NCBI GenBank assembly: GCA_017479425.1
Contig: JAFVCD010000008.1
Location: 1 to 63,470 of the forward strand
DNA length: 63,470 bases
Reading direction: 5' to 3'
Origin: Oscillospiraceae bacterium
Lineage (GTDB): Bacteria; Bacillota; Clostridia; Oscillospirales; Oscillospiraceae
Under the pieces are notes generated by a model that was not told where the DNA came from, made no database searches, and worked only from the letters and a program-made list of their open reading frames with translations. Shown piece by piece: positions 1 through 8,461 of the stretch. Both the position numbers and the translations under genes were made by a program. Every line of letters starts with the position of its first letter. Position 1 is the first letter of the stretch.

Positions 1-341
1 CAAAAGGGGCTTGCCCCTTTTGGAAAACCCCTCTTACTGCCTCCGGCGCAAAGCGCGGTAAGGAGCGTAGGAGCAGGCACCGAAAATTATTTCCGCAGTA
101 AGCGGCTAAGCGAGTTAGACGCTTCGCGTATTAGACAAAGAACACCGCGCAAATCGGCGCGTCAAGTCTTACGGTCACCGCCAAAAGCCTCTTATCTCTC
201 TTTTGGTTCTGTTTTCTCTCTTTCTTGCGAGAAAGAGAGAAAATGAACAGAGAAATGGCGGGGGTAAGCCCCCGCACCACGAGTCGGAGGATAAATGAGA
301 ACGGGCGGGCACAGAGACCCGCCCCTACAAGGATTCAATTT
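1..341. repeat. Repeat-filled intergenic region, includes 167-bp dispersed repeat (94-260)
   Basis: No gene is visible here. Positions 94-260 form a 167-bp repeat found again at 13083-13249 with only two base differences, and as a diverged inverted copy at 25918-26075. It ends in a strong hairpin with 14-bp arms (TTTTCTCTCTTTCT and its complement) around TGCG. It is followed by a GC-rich palindrome at 254-284 (GGGGGTAAGCCCCC core) and another at 303-330 (GGGCGGG...CCCGCCC then TACAA). A further hairpin lies at 3-23 (AAAGGGGC/GCCCCTTT). These are noncoding mobile or structural repeats; function unknown. Confidence 0.8.
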
Positions 342-776
342 ATGAATAAAGTACAAATCTACACCGACGGCGCCTGCTCCGGCAATCCCGGTCCCGGCGG
401 CTGGGCGGCGGTGCTCATCGCCGGCGAGCATAAAAGGGAGCTTTCCGGCGGCGAAAACCCCACAACCAACAACCGCATGGAGCTCTGTGCCGTCATCGAG
501 GCACTCTCGGCGCTGAAAAAACGGTGCTCTGTCGAGCTTTTTACCGACAGCCAGTACATCGAAAAGGCGATAAACGAGGGCTGGCTCGAAAATTGGAAGA
601 AAAAGGGCTGGAAGCGCAAGGGCGGCGAGGTCAGGAACATCGACCTCTGGAAAAGGCTCGACGCGCTTTTATCAGAACACGAAGTGCGCTTCAACTGGGT
701 CAAGGGTCACGCCGACAACGAATTTAACAACCGGTGTGATTCTCTTGCCGTTATGGAACGAGAAAAGTTTGAATAA
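342..776 (+). CDS. rnhA: Ribonuclease HI
   Basis: This enzyme cuts the RNA strand of RNA:DNA hybrids in the cytoplasm, clearing R-loops and primers. The 144-residue protein is one RNase H fold of normal length. The catalytic carboxylates are visible as D9 ([11 protein letters not shown]), E47 (NNRMEL), D69 (FTDSQY) and D133, with the mobile catalytic H123 in [12 protein letters not shown]. The start at 342 is chosen because AAGGA lies 8 bases upstream and the protein begins exactly at the fold. An in-frame ATG at 225 lies inside repeat DNA and is rejected. It reads into dapA 18 bases later on the same strand. Confidence 0.95.
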   Translation: MNKVQIYTDGACSGNPGPGGWAAVLIAGEHKRELSGGENPTTNNRMELCAVIEALSALKKRCSVELFTDSQYIEKAINEGWLENWKKKGWKRKGGEVRNIDLWKRLDALLSEHEVRFNWVKGHADNEFNNRCDSLAVMEREKFE

Positions 777-794
777 CCCCAAGGAGGAATACCT

Positions 795-1679
795 ATGAAA
801 AAGCCCGTATTTACCGGAATCGGAACTGCCATGGTAACACCTATGACCGAAAGGGGCGTGGATTTTGCCGCCTTCGAGCGCCTTATCGAGCGCCAGATAG
901 AGGGCGGAGTCGACGCGCTAATAATCTGCGCCACCACCGGCGAGGCTCCAACCCTCACCGACGAGGAGCACATCGAGTGCGTGCGCTTTGCGGTGAAAAC
1001 CGCCGCCGGCAGACTGCCCATCGTCGCCGGTACCGGCTCTAACTACACAGACCACGCCGTCGAGATGAGCCGGAAGGCCCGCGACGTCGGCGCTGACGCC
1101 CTTCTCTGCGTCACGCCGTACTACAATAAATGCACTCAGCGCGGCCTTATCGAGAGCTACACGAAAATCGCCGGCGCAACCGAGCTTCCGGTCATCGTCT
1201 ACAACGTGCCGGGCCGCACAGGGGTTGACATAAAACCGGCAACCTACGTCGAGCTTGCAAAAGTGCCCAACATCTGCGGCATAAAAGAGGCGAACGGCAA
1301 CATCTCCTCCGTTGCGGACACGCAGTCGAGAACGAATTTTGAGCTTCCCATCTACTCCGGCAACGACGACCAGATAGTGCCGATTCTCTCTCTCGGCGGC
1401 GTTGGCTGTATTTCGGTGCTCTCGAACGTAGCACCCGCCGAGACCCGCGAGATATGCACGCGCTGGTTTAGCGGCGACGTGAAGGGCGCCTGCGAAATGC
1501 AGATAAAGTACAAGCCGCTCATTGACGCGCTTTTCTGCGAGGTCAATCCGATACCCGCGAAGGCGGCGCTGGCAGAGCTGGGACTTTGCTCCGATTACGC
1601 CCGTCTGCCCCTCACCAAAATGGAGCCGGAAAACCGCGCGAGGCTCGTAAAGGCGATGAAGGAGGTCGGAATCCTTTGA
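795..1679 (+). CDS. dapA: 4-hydroxy-tetrahydrodipicolinate synthase
   Basis: This enzyme condenses pyruvate with aspartate semialdehyde, the first committed step of the diaminopimelate/lysine pathway, which feeds peptidoglycan. The protein has 294 residues, standard for the family. The Schiff-base lysine is K164 in CGIKEANGN, the catalytic tyrosine is Y136 in VYNVPGRTG, and the pyruvate-binding threonines lie in CATTGE (residues 45-50). AAGGAGG precedes the ATG by a normal distance. The stop codon overlaps the dapB start, so the two genes are translationally coupled. Confidence 0.96.
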   Translation: MKKPVFTGIGTAMVTPMTERGVDFAAFERLIERQIEGGVDALIICATTGEAPTLTDEEHIECVRFAVKTAAGRLPIVAGTGSNYTDHAVEMSRKARDVGADALLCVTPYYNKCTQRGLIESYTKIAGATELPVIVYNVPGRTGVDIKPATYVELAKVPNICGIKEANGNISSVADTQSRTNFELPIYSGNDDQIVPILSLGGVGCISVLSNVAPAETREICTRWFSGDVKGACEMQIKYKPLIDALFCEVNPIPAKAALAELGLCSDYARLPLTKMEPENRARLVKAMKEVGIL

Positions 1680-2401
1680 AAATAATCGTAAACGGCGCGA
1701 TGGGGCATATGGGGACAATTCTCTGCAATCTCGTCGGCGCCTCCGATAAGCACACTCTTGCCGCGGGGGTCGATCCGAACGGCGAGGGACTCATACTGCG
1801 CGATATAAACGATTTCACCGGGCTTGCCGATATGGTGATCGATTTCAGCCACCACACGGCGGTGGTGCCGATGCTTAATTGGTGCGTTCAGCACAAAATG
1901 CCGGTCGTAGTCTGCACGACGGGTCACACTGAGGACGAGAAGGCGGCGATTATCGAGGCGGCGAAAAGCATTCCGGTGTTCTATTCCGCAAATATGAGCG
2001 TGGGCATCGCGCTTCTCTGCCAGATGGCGAAGAAGGCGGCGGCGGTTTTTCCGGACGCGGACGTTGAGATCATCGAGCGCCACCACAACCGCAAGCTGGA
2101 CGCTCCGAGCGGCACGGCTCTGCTCCTCGCAAACGCCGTCAAGGAATCGAGACCCGAGGCGAACATCGTCTGCGGCAGAAGCGGCATGATGAAGCGCGAG
2201 AAGAACGATATCAGCATCGCCTCTCTGCGTATGGGCAACCTGCCCGGCACACACGAGGTCATAATCACCACCGCAACGCAGTCGATAACCCTCGGCCACG
2301 AGGTCTATGACCGTGCGCTGTTCGCTGAGGGCGCGATCTCCGCGGCGGAGTTTCTGCTCGGCAAGAGCGCCGGGATGTACGATATGAAGTCGATTATATG
2401 A
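1676..2401 (+). CDS. dapB: 4-hydroxy-tetrahydrodipicolinate reductase (TTG start)
   Basis: This enzyme reduces the dapA product with NAD(P)H in lysine/DAP synthesis. The 241-residue protein starts with the nucleotide-binding loop VNGAMGHMG (residues 5-13) and contains the family signature ERHHNRKLDAPSGTA, with catalytic H136/H137 and K140. The start is a TTG overlapping the dapA stop (TTGA), with GGAGG 10 bases upstream. An ATG-only call would wrongly extend 90 bases into dapA. It ends before a bidirectional terminator shared with the oppositely oriented decarboxylase operon. Confidence 0.94.
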   Translation: MKIIVNGAMGHMGTILCNLVGASDKHTLAAGVDPNGEGLILRDINDFTGLADMVIDFSHHTAVVPMLNWCVQHKMPVVVCTTGHTEDEKAAIIEAAKSIPVFYSANMSVGIALLCQMAKKAAAVFPDADVEIIERHHNRKLDAPSGTALLLANAVKESRPEANIVCGRSGMMKREKNDISIASLRMGNLPGTHEVIITTATQSITLGHEVYDRALFAEGAISAAEFLLGKSAGMYDMKSII

Positions 2402-2486
2402 TCAATGGCGCCCGAATTCTATTTTTTCTCCGCGAGAAAGAGAGAGAATGAACATAGACCGGCGCGGCTGCGCCAATAACAGCAAC

Positions 2487-2517
2487 AAAAAAAGCACCCT
2501 CGGCTGAGGGTGCTTTT
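2487..2517. terminator. Bidirectional rho-independent terminator between dapB and oadB
   Basis: The stem AAAAGCACCCT / AGGGTGCTTTT closes a short loop. A run of A lies on one side and T on the other, so it can end both the rightward dapB and the leftward decarboxylase transcripts. Confidence 0.9.
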
Positions 2518-2529
2518 AATATGCGCATT

Positions 2530-3732
2530 TTACGCGCCGAAGACCTTGATAAGGAAGCCGGCTGCGATAGCGGAGCCGATAACGCCTGCGACGTTCGGAC
2601 CCATAGCGTGCATAAGGAGGAAGTTGGAGGGGTTCTCCTTCTGTCCTACCATCTGGCTTACGCGGGCTGCCATCGGAACGGCGGAAACGCCGGCGGAGCC
2701 GATAAGCGGATTGATCTTGCCGCCGGAGAGCTTATACATAAGCTTGCCGACGAGAAGTCCGCCAACGGTGGAGAAGCAGAACGCAATAAGACCTAGAAGC
2801 ACGATGCCGAGGGTCTGGAGGTTGAGGAAGCGCGGAGCGACGGTGGTCGCGCCGACAGAAATTCCGAGGAACAGAGTGACGATGTTCATAAGAGCGTTCT
2901 GAGCGACGTCAGAAAGACGCTCGGTAACGCCGGTCTCCTTCAGGAGATTGCCGAACATAAGGCAGCCGATGAGCGGCGAGGTGTCCGGAAGAAGAAGGAT
3001 AACGAAAATCGCAACGACTATCGGGAATACTATCTTCTCAGCCTTGGAAACCTCACGAAGCTGCACCATCTTGACCTTGCGCTCCTCGGGAGTTGTGAGA
3101 AGCTTCATGATGGGCGGCTGGATCATGGGGATAAGCGCCATATAGGAGTAAGCCGCGATGGCGATTGCACCGAGCAGGTGGGGCGCAAGAAGTGTGGTCG
3201 TAAGGATTGCGGTGGGGCCGTCAGCGCCGCCGATGATGCCGATGGAGGCAGCCTCGGGGCCGGTGAAGCCGAGGAGCGTTGCGCCGAGGAAGGCGAAGAA
3301 TACGCCGAACTGAGCGGCAGCGCCGAGAAGGAAGGTCTTGGGGTTGGCGATAAGGGGACCGAAGTCGGTCATAGCGCCAACGCCGATGAAGATAAGGCAG
3401 GGATAGACGCCGGCCTTAACGCCGATGTAGAGAATATCGAGAAGTCCGCCCTCTGCGAGAATGGGAGCATAGGAGTGGTAGACCTCGCTCGCGGGGTCAA
3501 GGAAGTTATCCCAAAGCTCCGGGTGGTAAAGTCCTGCGCCGGGGAGGTTAGTCAGCAGCGCACCGAAGGCGATACCGACAAGCAGCAGCGGCTCGAACTT
3601 TTTGACGATTCCGAGATACAGGAGAAGGCAGGCGACGGCAATCATTACCGCGTACTTCCAGCCGCCCTCTACGAAAAAGAGGCCGAAGCCGGAGTCCTGC
3701 GCAAGACCCTGCAGGGTTCCAAGTATATCCAT
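2530..3732 (-). CDS. oadB: Na+-translocating decarboxylase beta subunit
   Basis: This is the integral membrane subunit that decarboxylates carboxybiotin and pumps Na+ outward. The 400-residue protein is highly hydrophobic with about ten membrane segments. Signature motifs are GGADGPT with the essential Asp near residue 171, [18 protein letters not shown] near 341-358 and GPNVAG near 379. It is last in a four-gene operon with the carboxyltransferase, the small membrane subunit and the biotin protein. The family also serves glutaconyl-CoA and methylmalonyl-CoA decarboxylases, but the partner carboxyltransferase at 4624 is of the pyruvate/oxaloacetate type, so oxaloacetate decarboxylase is the best call. 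Confidence 0.92.
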   Translation of the reverse strand: MDILGTLQGLAQDSGFGLFFVEGGWKYAVMIAVACLLLYLGIVKKFEPLLLVGIAFGALLTNLPGAGLYHPELWDNFLDPASEVYHSYAPILAEGGLLDILYIGVKAGVYPCLIFIGVGAMTDFGPLIANPKTFLLGAAAQFGVFFAFLGATLLGFTGPEAASIGIIGGADGPTAILTTTLLAPHLLGAIAIAAYSYMALIPMIQPPIMKLLTTPEERKVKMVQLREVSKAEKIVFPIVVAIFVILLLPDTSPLIGCLMFGNLLKETGVTERLSDVAQNALMNIVTLFLGISVGATTVAPRFLNLQTLGIVLLGLIAFCFSTVGGLLVGKLMYKLSGGKINPLIGSAGVSAVPMAARVSQMVGQKENPSNFLLMHAMGPNVAGVIGSAIAAGFLIKVFGA

Positions 3733-3745
3733 ATTGCCCCTCCTG

Positions 3746-4138
3746 TTACGCTATAACGATGAGGGGTGTGCCGGTCTCGACCTTGGCGCCCTTCTGGGTG
3801 ACGACCTGAGCAACAGTGCCGTCGCGCGGAGCCATAACCTCGTTTTCCATCTTCATGGCCTCGAGAACAACGAGAACGTCGCCGCTCTTGACTGCCTGAC
3901 CTGCGGAAACCTTTACATCAACGATTGTGCCGGGCATCGGAGCCGCGACAGTCTCGCCGGCGGCGGTGACTGCGGGTGCGGCGGCAGCGGCGGGGGCTGC
4001 TGCGGGTGCGGCTGCGACAGGCGCGGGAGCTGCGGCAGGTGCAACTGCCTCATACTCGTCGAGGAGAACGGCCTCGCCGTGCTCGACCTCTACCTCGTAG
4101 GTTCTTCCGTTAAGAGTTACTTTATATTTCATGGTCAT
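3746..4138 (-). CDS. Biotin carboxyl carrier subunit of the decarboxylase
   Basis: This protein carries biotin between the carboxyltransferase and the membrane pump. Its 130 residues comprise a short N-terminal region, an Ala/Pro-rich flexible linker (about residues 32-66) and a C-terminal biotinyl domain with the attachment site EAMKMEN (K96). The start overlaps the stop of the preceding gene (ATGA); a second ATG two codons later is an alternative. In many bacteria this domain is fused to the alpha subunit; here it is separate, as is usual in Clostridia. Confidence 0.93.
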   Translation of the reverse strand: MTMKYKVTLNGRTYEVEVEHGEAVLLDEYEAVAPAAAPAPVAAAPAAAPAAAAAPAVTAAGETVAAPMPGTIVDVKVSAGQAVKSGDVLVVLEAMKMENEVMAPRDGTVAQVVTQKGAKVETGTPLIVIA

Positions 4139-4491
4139 TTTACCTCTTTAATAGATTTGAAATGCAGCTCGTTGATGGGCTTTCCCATCTTGTCAGCCAC
4201 GATTGCCATAAGCATTGCGGCGGTCTTGGGGTCGGTGTCGTAGAGCTTGAGCTCACCGGCGGAGCCGGGCGCCTTTTTCTTCTCGACTGCCTTCTGAGGC
4301 TCAGCCGCCTTGGGCGCCTCAGCCGGGGAAACCTTCTTCGAGCTCATTATCTTGCCGGTGATGACGATGACCGCCATCAGAAGCACGATTCCGAGGAACA
4401 CGAAGAGATAACCCATAAGCGCGGCGACAGATGCTGTGCCGAGGTCGAGATGACCCTGCATATCGGCGGCAAGTGCGATAGGTGTTATCAT
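4135..4491 (-). CDS. Oxaloacetate decarboxylase gamma-chain-like (OadG family) membrane subunit
   Basis: This small subunit helps assemble and anchor the Na+-pumping complex. The 118-residue protein has one membrane helix (about 22-46), then a Lys/Ala/Pro/Glu-rich stretch and a short C-terminal domain ([22 protein letters not shown]) typical of the clostridial OadG group. AGGAAG precedes the chosen ATG at 4491; longer frames upstream run into palindromic repeat DNA. It is coupled by ATGA to the biotin protein gene. Sequence conservation in this family is low, so assignment leans on size, topology and operon position. Confidence 0.85.
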   Translation of the reverse strand: MITPIALAADMQGHLDLGTASVAALMGYLFVFLGIVLLMAVIVITGKIMSSKKVSPAEAPKAAEPQKAVEKKKAPGSAGELKLYDTDPKTAAMLMAIVADKMGKPINELHFKSIKEVK

Positions 4492-4523
4492 ATTTTCACT
4501 TCCTAAATAGTTGTGGTGTGTTC

Positions 4524-4599
4524 TGTGGTGCGGGGGCTTGCCCCCGCTTTTCACAGAGCGGTTGTCGTATATGGCGGGGGCAAGCCCCCGCACCACGAG
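4524..4599. repeat. Paired GC-rich palindromes inside the decarboxylase operon
   Basis: Two 22-base palindromic units, each with a GCGGGGGC...GCCCCCGC stem, are arranged head to head at 4525-4547 and 4574-4596 and are reverse complements of one another. The same unit, followed by ACCACGAG, occurs at 254-284. This resembles a BIME/REP-like arrangement in the 132-base gap between oadA and the OadG gene. It could stabilise or attenuate the polycistronic message; this is inference. Confidence 0.8.
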
Positions 4600-4623
4600 A
4601 TACTCGCAATGACGCTGATTGAT

Positions 4624-6024
4624 TTACGCCTCGACTATCGTGTACTTTGCGACGTTCTCACGCTTTGCCTTGCGGTCGGTGAGATACTTTTTAGCCTGGT
4701 CGGGATAGCAGATGTAGCTCATCATATCCTCCTCAGACTCGCAGAGGTCGCCGAGGTCGGCCTTCGCCTTCCTGAACTCCTCGCCGGTGCGCTTGGAGTC
4801 CTCAATGCGGCAGTCAACGGGCTTATTGCCCTCGCCGAGGATCTTATCCTGAAGCTCCTTCGATACCTCGCCGGGTGCGATACCGTAATCGCCCTTGAAG
4901 TAGTTTTTGATCTCGTTGGAGATCTGCTTATAGCGCTCGCCCATGAGGACGTTGACAACTGCCTGGTTGCCGACCATCTGGCTGAGCGGAGTTACGAGCG
5001 GAGGATAGCCGAGATCCTTGCGGACGTTCGGGATCTCAACGAGCGCCTCGTCGAACTTATCCATTGCGTTCATATCCTTGAGGTTTGCGATCATGTTGGA
5101 GAGCATTCCGCCGGGGACCTTGTAAACGAGCGCCTGAGCGTCGGTGCCCATGCTCTTCGGGTTGATGGTGCCGGCGTCGATGTACTTCTGCTTTACGGGC
5201 TTGAAGAAATCGTTTACCTTGTTGATGACCTTCTCGTCGAGTCCGGTCTCGATGCCGTACTGGCTGAGAGCATAGTAGAGGGACTCGGTCGCGGCCTGGG
5301 AGGTGCCGTTGGAGAAGCAGCTTGTTGCGGTGTCGATAACGTCGATGCCGCCCTCAATGGCCTTTGTGAGGGTCATATAAGCCATGCCGGTGGTGCAGTG
5401 GGTGTGGAGGATGAGCGGCATATCGCCGATGGCGTCCTTAACGCCCTTGATGAGGCTCTCTGCCTCGGAGGGGCTCATCGTGCCTGCCATATCCTTGAAG
5501 CAGATGGTGTCAAAGCCCATCTTCTTGAGCTCCTTGCACATCTCAACGTACTTTTTAACGGTGTGTACCGGGCTCTGAGTGTAGGAGATGCAGCCGGAAG
5601 CGACAGTGCGCGGAGTAGCGTACTTCTTCGTTGCCTCGAGAGCGGTCTTGATGTTGCGGAAATCGTTGAGAGCGTCGAAAATGCGGATAACGTCGATGCC
5701 GTTTTTGATGGAAAGCTCAACGAACTTCTCAACAACGTCGTCGTGATAGTGCTTGTAGCCGAGAAGGTTCTGGCCGCGGAGCAGCATCTGCAGACGGGTG
5801 TTCGGCATCGCCTTGCGGATCTTGCGAAGGCGCTCCCACGGATCCTCGCCGAGGTAACGAAGGCAGCTGTCGAAGGTGGCGCCGCCCCAGCACTCCACGG
5901 AGTAGTAGCCCGCCTTGTCCATGGTGGGCAGGATGTCCGCGAAGTCATCGTACTTCATGCGCGTTGCCATAAGGCTCTGGTTCGCGTCACGCAGTACGGT
6001 TTCGGTAAACTGTACTTTTTTCAT
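4624..6024 (-). CDS. oadA: Oxaloacetate decarboxylase alpha subunit (carboxyltransferase)
   Basis: This subunit transfers CO2 from oxaloacetate to biotin in the cytoplasm. In the 466-residue protein the TIM-barrel carboxyltransferase occupies about residues 1-290, followed by the conserved PYC_OADA domain. Metal- and carboxyl-binding residues are visible: D13 in ETVLRDANQS, K177 in CFKDMAG, and H207/H209 in LHTHC. It lacks a C-terminal biotinyl domain, which is supplied by the separate gene at 3746. It is first in the operon, with GGAGG 10 bases before the ATG and a strong promoter upstream. Confidence 0.93.
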   Translation of the reverse strand: MKKVQFTETVLRDANQSLMATRMKYDDFADILPTMDKAGYYSVECWGGATFDSCLRYLGEDPWERLRKIRKAMPNTRLQMLLRGQNLLGYKHYHDDVVEKFVELSIKNGIDVIRIFDALNDFRNIKTALEATKKYATPRTVASGCISYTQSPVHTVKKYVEMCKELKKMGFDTICFKDMAGTMSPSEAESLIKGVKDAIGDMPLILHTHCTTGMAYMTLTKAIEGGIDVIDTATSCFSNGTSQAATESLYYALSQYGIETGLDEKVINKVNDFFKPVKQKYIDAGTINPKSMGTDAQALVYKVPGGMLSNMIANLKDMNAMDKFDEALVEIPNVRKDLGYPPLVTPLSQMVGNQAVVNVLMGERYKQISNEIKNYFKGDYGIAPGEVSKELQDKILGEGNKPVDCRIEDSKRTGEEFRKAKADLGDLCESEEDMMSYICYPDQAKKYLTDRKAKRENVAKYTIVEA

Positions 6025-6106
6025 TTATCTTGACCTCCACATCCCGAAAAATCGGGGAATTTGGGTTATTCACGGTTTAGGTCGTCTCCAACCTATGCCA
6101 CATTAG

Positions 6107-6135
6107 ACTATACTAAAATTTGCGCTTTTTTTCAA
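6107..6135 (-). promoter_or_regulatory. SigA promoter of the oxaloacetate decarboxylase operon
   Basis: On the minus strand the -35 TTGAAA (6130-6135) and -10 TATAGT (6107-6112) are separated by exactly 17 bases. Predicted transcription start is near 6100, giving a leader of about 75 bases that contains a small hairpin (CCCCGA/TCGGGA). Confidence 0.8.
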
Positions 6136-6247
6136 CTGCAAAAAGGGAAAAAATGTCGGATTTTTAACGATTATTTCGGTCATAGTGGTAATCCGGCGCC
6201 GCGGCAATCCGCGTTTCCTTCTGCATATAATATCTCGGGTGATTTAT

Positions 6248-6445
6248 ATGGAACTCGAATTATCCCCCGCCGAGGCATACGAGGTCTGGGCGCGGGTCAC
6301 TCATATAGAAAATCCCCCCGCCGCCGCAGTAAAACCGCGGAAGCGGGAGGTAAATGGCGATATTTCGGGCGCGATAGCGCTTATTTGCGCTCTTGCAGCA
6401 GCCGCTCGACCTCAGCGAGCTGCGCGGGGGTGTTCACGCCGATGA
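6248..6445 (+). CDS. Possible small protein, convergent with the GlmU-like gene
   Basis: This is an uncertain 65-residue frame starting MELELSPAEAYEVWARV. The first 45 codons look protein-like. The last 65 bases overlap the end of the oppositely oriented gene at 6381. The upstream stretch (GCATATAATA, then GGGTGATTTATATG) closely resembles that before spoVAC at 42682-42712 (GCATAATA, then GGGTGATTATATATG). This may point to a shared forespore-type promoter and ribosome site. I do not recognise the product. The rest of the 6136-6380 stretch contains nothing else I can name. Confidence 0.35.
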   Translation: MELELSPAEAYEVWARVTHIENPPAAAVKPRKREVNGDISGAIALICALAAAARPQRAARGCSRR

Positions 6446-7115
6446 GCTCGTCGCCCATCTCACGCACGCAGACGCCGACCTTGTCGCCGCGGGTGAGCAT
6501 GATATCAGGCGCGTCAGTGAGGTAATACTCGCCCTGCGCGTTGTTGGTCCTGAGGCCGGTGAGCGCAGTGCGGAGCTTCGGCGCGGAGAAAACGTAAACG
6601 CCGGAATTGTACTCCTGAACGGCAAATTCCTCGGGAGAGGCGTCCTTTTCCTCGACGATTTTGACAAAGCCGCCGTGCTCATCGCGGATGACCCTGCCGT
6701 AGCCTCGGAGCGGCACCTCTGAGGCGCCGGAGAGAACGGTGCAGTCGTTGCCCTTCGCGCGGTGCTCCTCAACGAGCGCGGCGAAGGTCTCGGGGCGCAC
6801 GAGCGGCGCGTCGCCGCAGCAGATCAGCACATCGCCGTCGAAGTCGCCGAGGGTCTCAAAGGCGCACATTACGGCGTGGCCGGTGCCCTTCTGCTCCGCC
6901 TGAACGGCGAAGGAGCAGTCAGTGAAAGCCGCCTCGACCTTTTCGCGCATGAAGCCGACAACGACGATGTTATCGCGCCCTTTTGTGGGCAGAGCGTCGA
7001 GCACATAGCCGAGTAGCGGCTTGCCGAGGGCGGTGCGCATGACCTTCGGGAGCTCGACTCCCTCGGTCTGCATACGCGTGCCCTTTCCCGCGGCGAGAAT
7101 TATTGATTTAAGCAT
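6381..7115 (-). CDS. Nucleotidyltransferase, GlmU uridylyltransferase half only
   Basis: It probably makes UDP-GlcNAc from GlcNAc-1-phosphate and UTP. The 244-residue protein matches the N-terminal pyrophosphorylase domain: LAAGKGTRM (residues 7-15), P-K24, QKGTGHAV (about 75-82), CGDAPLV with D102, and EYNSGVY (conserved N). It then ends with no trace of the left-handed beta-helix acetyltransferase domain that makes up the second half of bifunctional GlmU. Either this organism uses a single-function enzyme or a paralogue with another sugar substrate. Substrate is inferred from motifs only. Confidence 0.8.
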   Translation of the reverse strand: MLKSIILAAGKGTRMQTEGVELPKVMRTALGKPLLGYVLDALPTKGRDNIVVVGFMREKVEAAFTDCSFAVQAEQKGTGHAVMCAFETLGDFDGDVLICCGDAPLVRPETFAALVEEHRAKGNDCTVLSGASEVPLRGYGRVIRDEHGGFVKIVEEKDASPEEFAVQEYNSGVYVFSAPKLRTALTGLRTNNAQGEYYLTDAPDIMLTRGDKVGVCVREMGDELIGVNTPAQLAEVERLLQERK

Positions 7116-7537
7116 TTTCAGTCTCCTTTTATAATGTTATCTTTCTTTGTTGTAGGGGCGGGTCTCCGCGCCCGCCGCTTCTCTGTTCATTCTCTCTCTT
7201 TTTCGAGAAAAAGAGAGAGAACCGAACCAAGAGAGAGATAAAAGCTCTTGGCGGTTATCGTCAGACTTGGCGAGCCGTTTTGCGCGGTGTCTCGTCGGCA
7301 CAAGCTCCATATCGTTCGCAATCCCGCTGAAGGGCGCGGCAAAGCTCATTCATTCCGCTGTGCCTCCTCTCCCCAAAAATGCAAGACATTTTTGGGGACC
7401 CTATAAAAAGGCGAAGCGCCGTATTCGCTTGGCCGCTTACTGCATGTGTGACTTTCGGTGCATACTTCTACTTTGTTCACCGCGCTGTGCGGCGGTGACT
7501 AGTAGGGGCGGGTCTCCGTGCCCGCCCTTTTTGCAAA
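7116..7537. repeat. Gene-free 422-base region of mixed repeats
   Basis: It contains GC-rich palindromes at 7149-7176 and 7502-7528 (GGGGCGGGTCTCCG...CCCGCC), a hairpin CTCTCTCTTTTTCGAGAAAAAGAGAGAG at about 7190-7218 and a diverged inverted piece of the 167-bp repeat at about 7180-7295 and 7408-7450. It also contains a hairpin at 7370-7397 (CCCCAAAAATG/CATTTTTGGGG) that matches the design of one at 12879-12911. No credible gene or RNA was found. Confidence 0.75.
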
Positions 7538-8461
7538 TTACTTACACAAATATGCGTTCCAGTTATCCTGATGGTAGTGCTCGGTTATCTCAAACCCTGC
7601 GCTCTCGAGCGCGCGCTCGACGTCCTTTTCTCTGCCGTCGATTATGCCGGATGAGATAAAGTCACCGCCGTCAGATAATAGCTCCTTCGCCCTCGGTGCG
7701 AGCGCGATAATAACGTCCGCGACGATATTTGCCGTGATTACCGGGTATTTTTCGCTTCCGGCGAGGTTTTTATCGCCGATCACGTCGCCGGCGATGGCGG
7801 TGAGGCGCTTTTCGTCGATGCCGTTGAACGCCGCGTTCTCCATGACCACCTTCGGCGCCTTCTCGTCTATATCGATGCCGACGGCGCTGTCACAGCCCAG
7901 AAGCAGACCGGCGATCGCGAGGATCCCGCTGCCGCAGCCGAGGTCGAGCAATCTTTTTCCCGGTGCGGAGACCTTTTCGAGCGCCCTGAGGCACATCTGC
8001 GTCGTCGCGTGGCCGCCGGTGCCGAAGATCAGCCCCGGGTCGAGGCGAACTGCGACGCGGCCTTTGTACTCCTCGGGCAGCGAGAGCCACTCCGGCACGA
8101 TGACGAGCCTCTCGCCCACCGGTATCGGCTTATAGTACTGCCGCCAGTTGTTCTCCCAATCCTCGTCGCGCACACTGACGATCTGAAATTCCTTCTCGGG
8201 CAGTGCGCTTTCGAGGCGGCTGAGCTCTTTTTTGCCGCTCTCCGAGTCCTCGAGGTAGAATTTCACGCGGCTCACGCCCTTGATGGAGGCGGCGAACGCC
8301 TCGTCGACGTAGTCCCAATATTTGCGGTTTTCCTCTAAAAATCGCGCGATGTCCTCCTCATCTTCGGTGATGAGCGAGTCCACGCCGAGACCGCTGAGGC
8401 GGTCGACAAGGCGGTTAAGCTCGGAATGCGAGGTGTTTATCGTAATTTCAAGCCAGTTCAT
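7538..8461 (-). CDS. prmA: Ribosomal protein L11 methyltransferase
   Basis: This SAM-dependent enzyme trimethylates lysines and the N-terminus of ribosomal protein L11. The 307-residue protein has an N-terminal substrate-recognition domain (about 1-110, ending EDWENNWRQYYKPIPVG) and a Rossmann methyltransferase domain. The latter carries motif I DLGCGSGILAI near 173-183, GIDIDEKA near 195, and the target-site motif TANIVADVI. The start at 8461 overlaps the stop of the upstream lipoprotein gene as ATGA, which fixes it over longer frames. Co-transcription with a lipoprotein gene is unexpected but clear from the overlap. Confidence 0.94.
   Translation of the reverse strand: MNWLEITINTSHSELNRLVDRLSGLGVDSLITEDEEDIARFLEENRKYWDYVDEAFAASIKGVSRVKFYLEDSESGKKELSRLESALPEKEFQIVSVRDEDWENNWRQYYKPIPVGERLVIVPEWLSLPEEYKGRVAVRLDPGLIFGTGGHATTQMCLRALEKVSAPGKRLLDLGCGSGILAIAGLLLGCDSAVGIDIDEKAPKVVMENAAFNGIDEKRLTAIAGDVIGDKNLAGSEKYPVITANIVADVIIALAPRAKELLSDGGDFISSGIIDGREKDVERALESAGFEITEHYHQDNWNAYLCK

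Noticed and set aside
225-341. Longer N-terminus for rnhA starting at ATG 225
   Set aside because: The extra codons lie in the 167-bp repeat and palindromes, and RNase HI starts naturally at 342 with AAGGA upstream.
4513-6033. Long + strand frame opposite oadA
   Set aside because: It is a shadow of the carboxyltransferase gene and has no recognisable domain or ribosome site.
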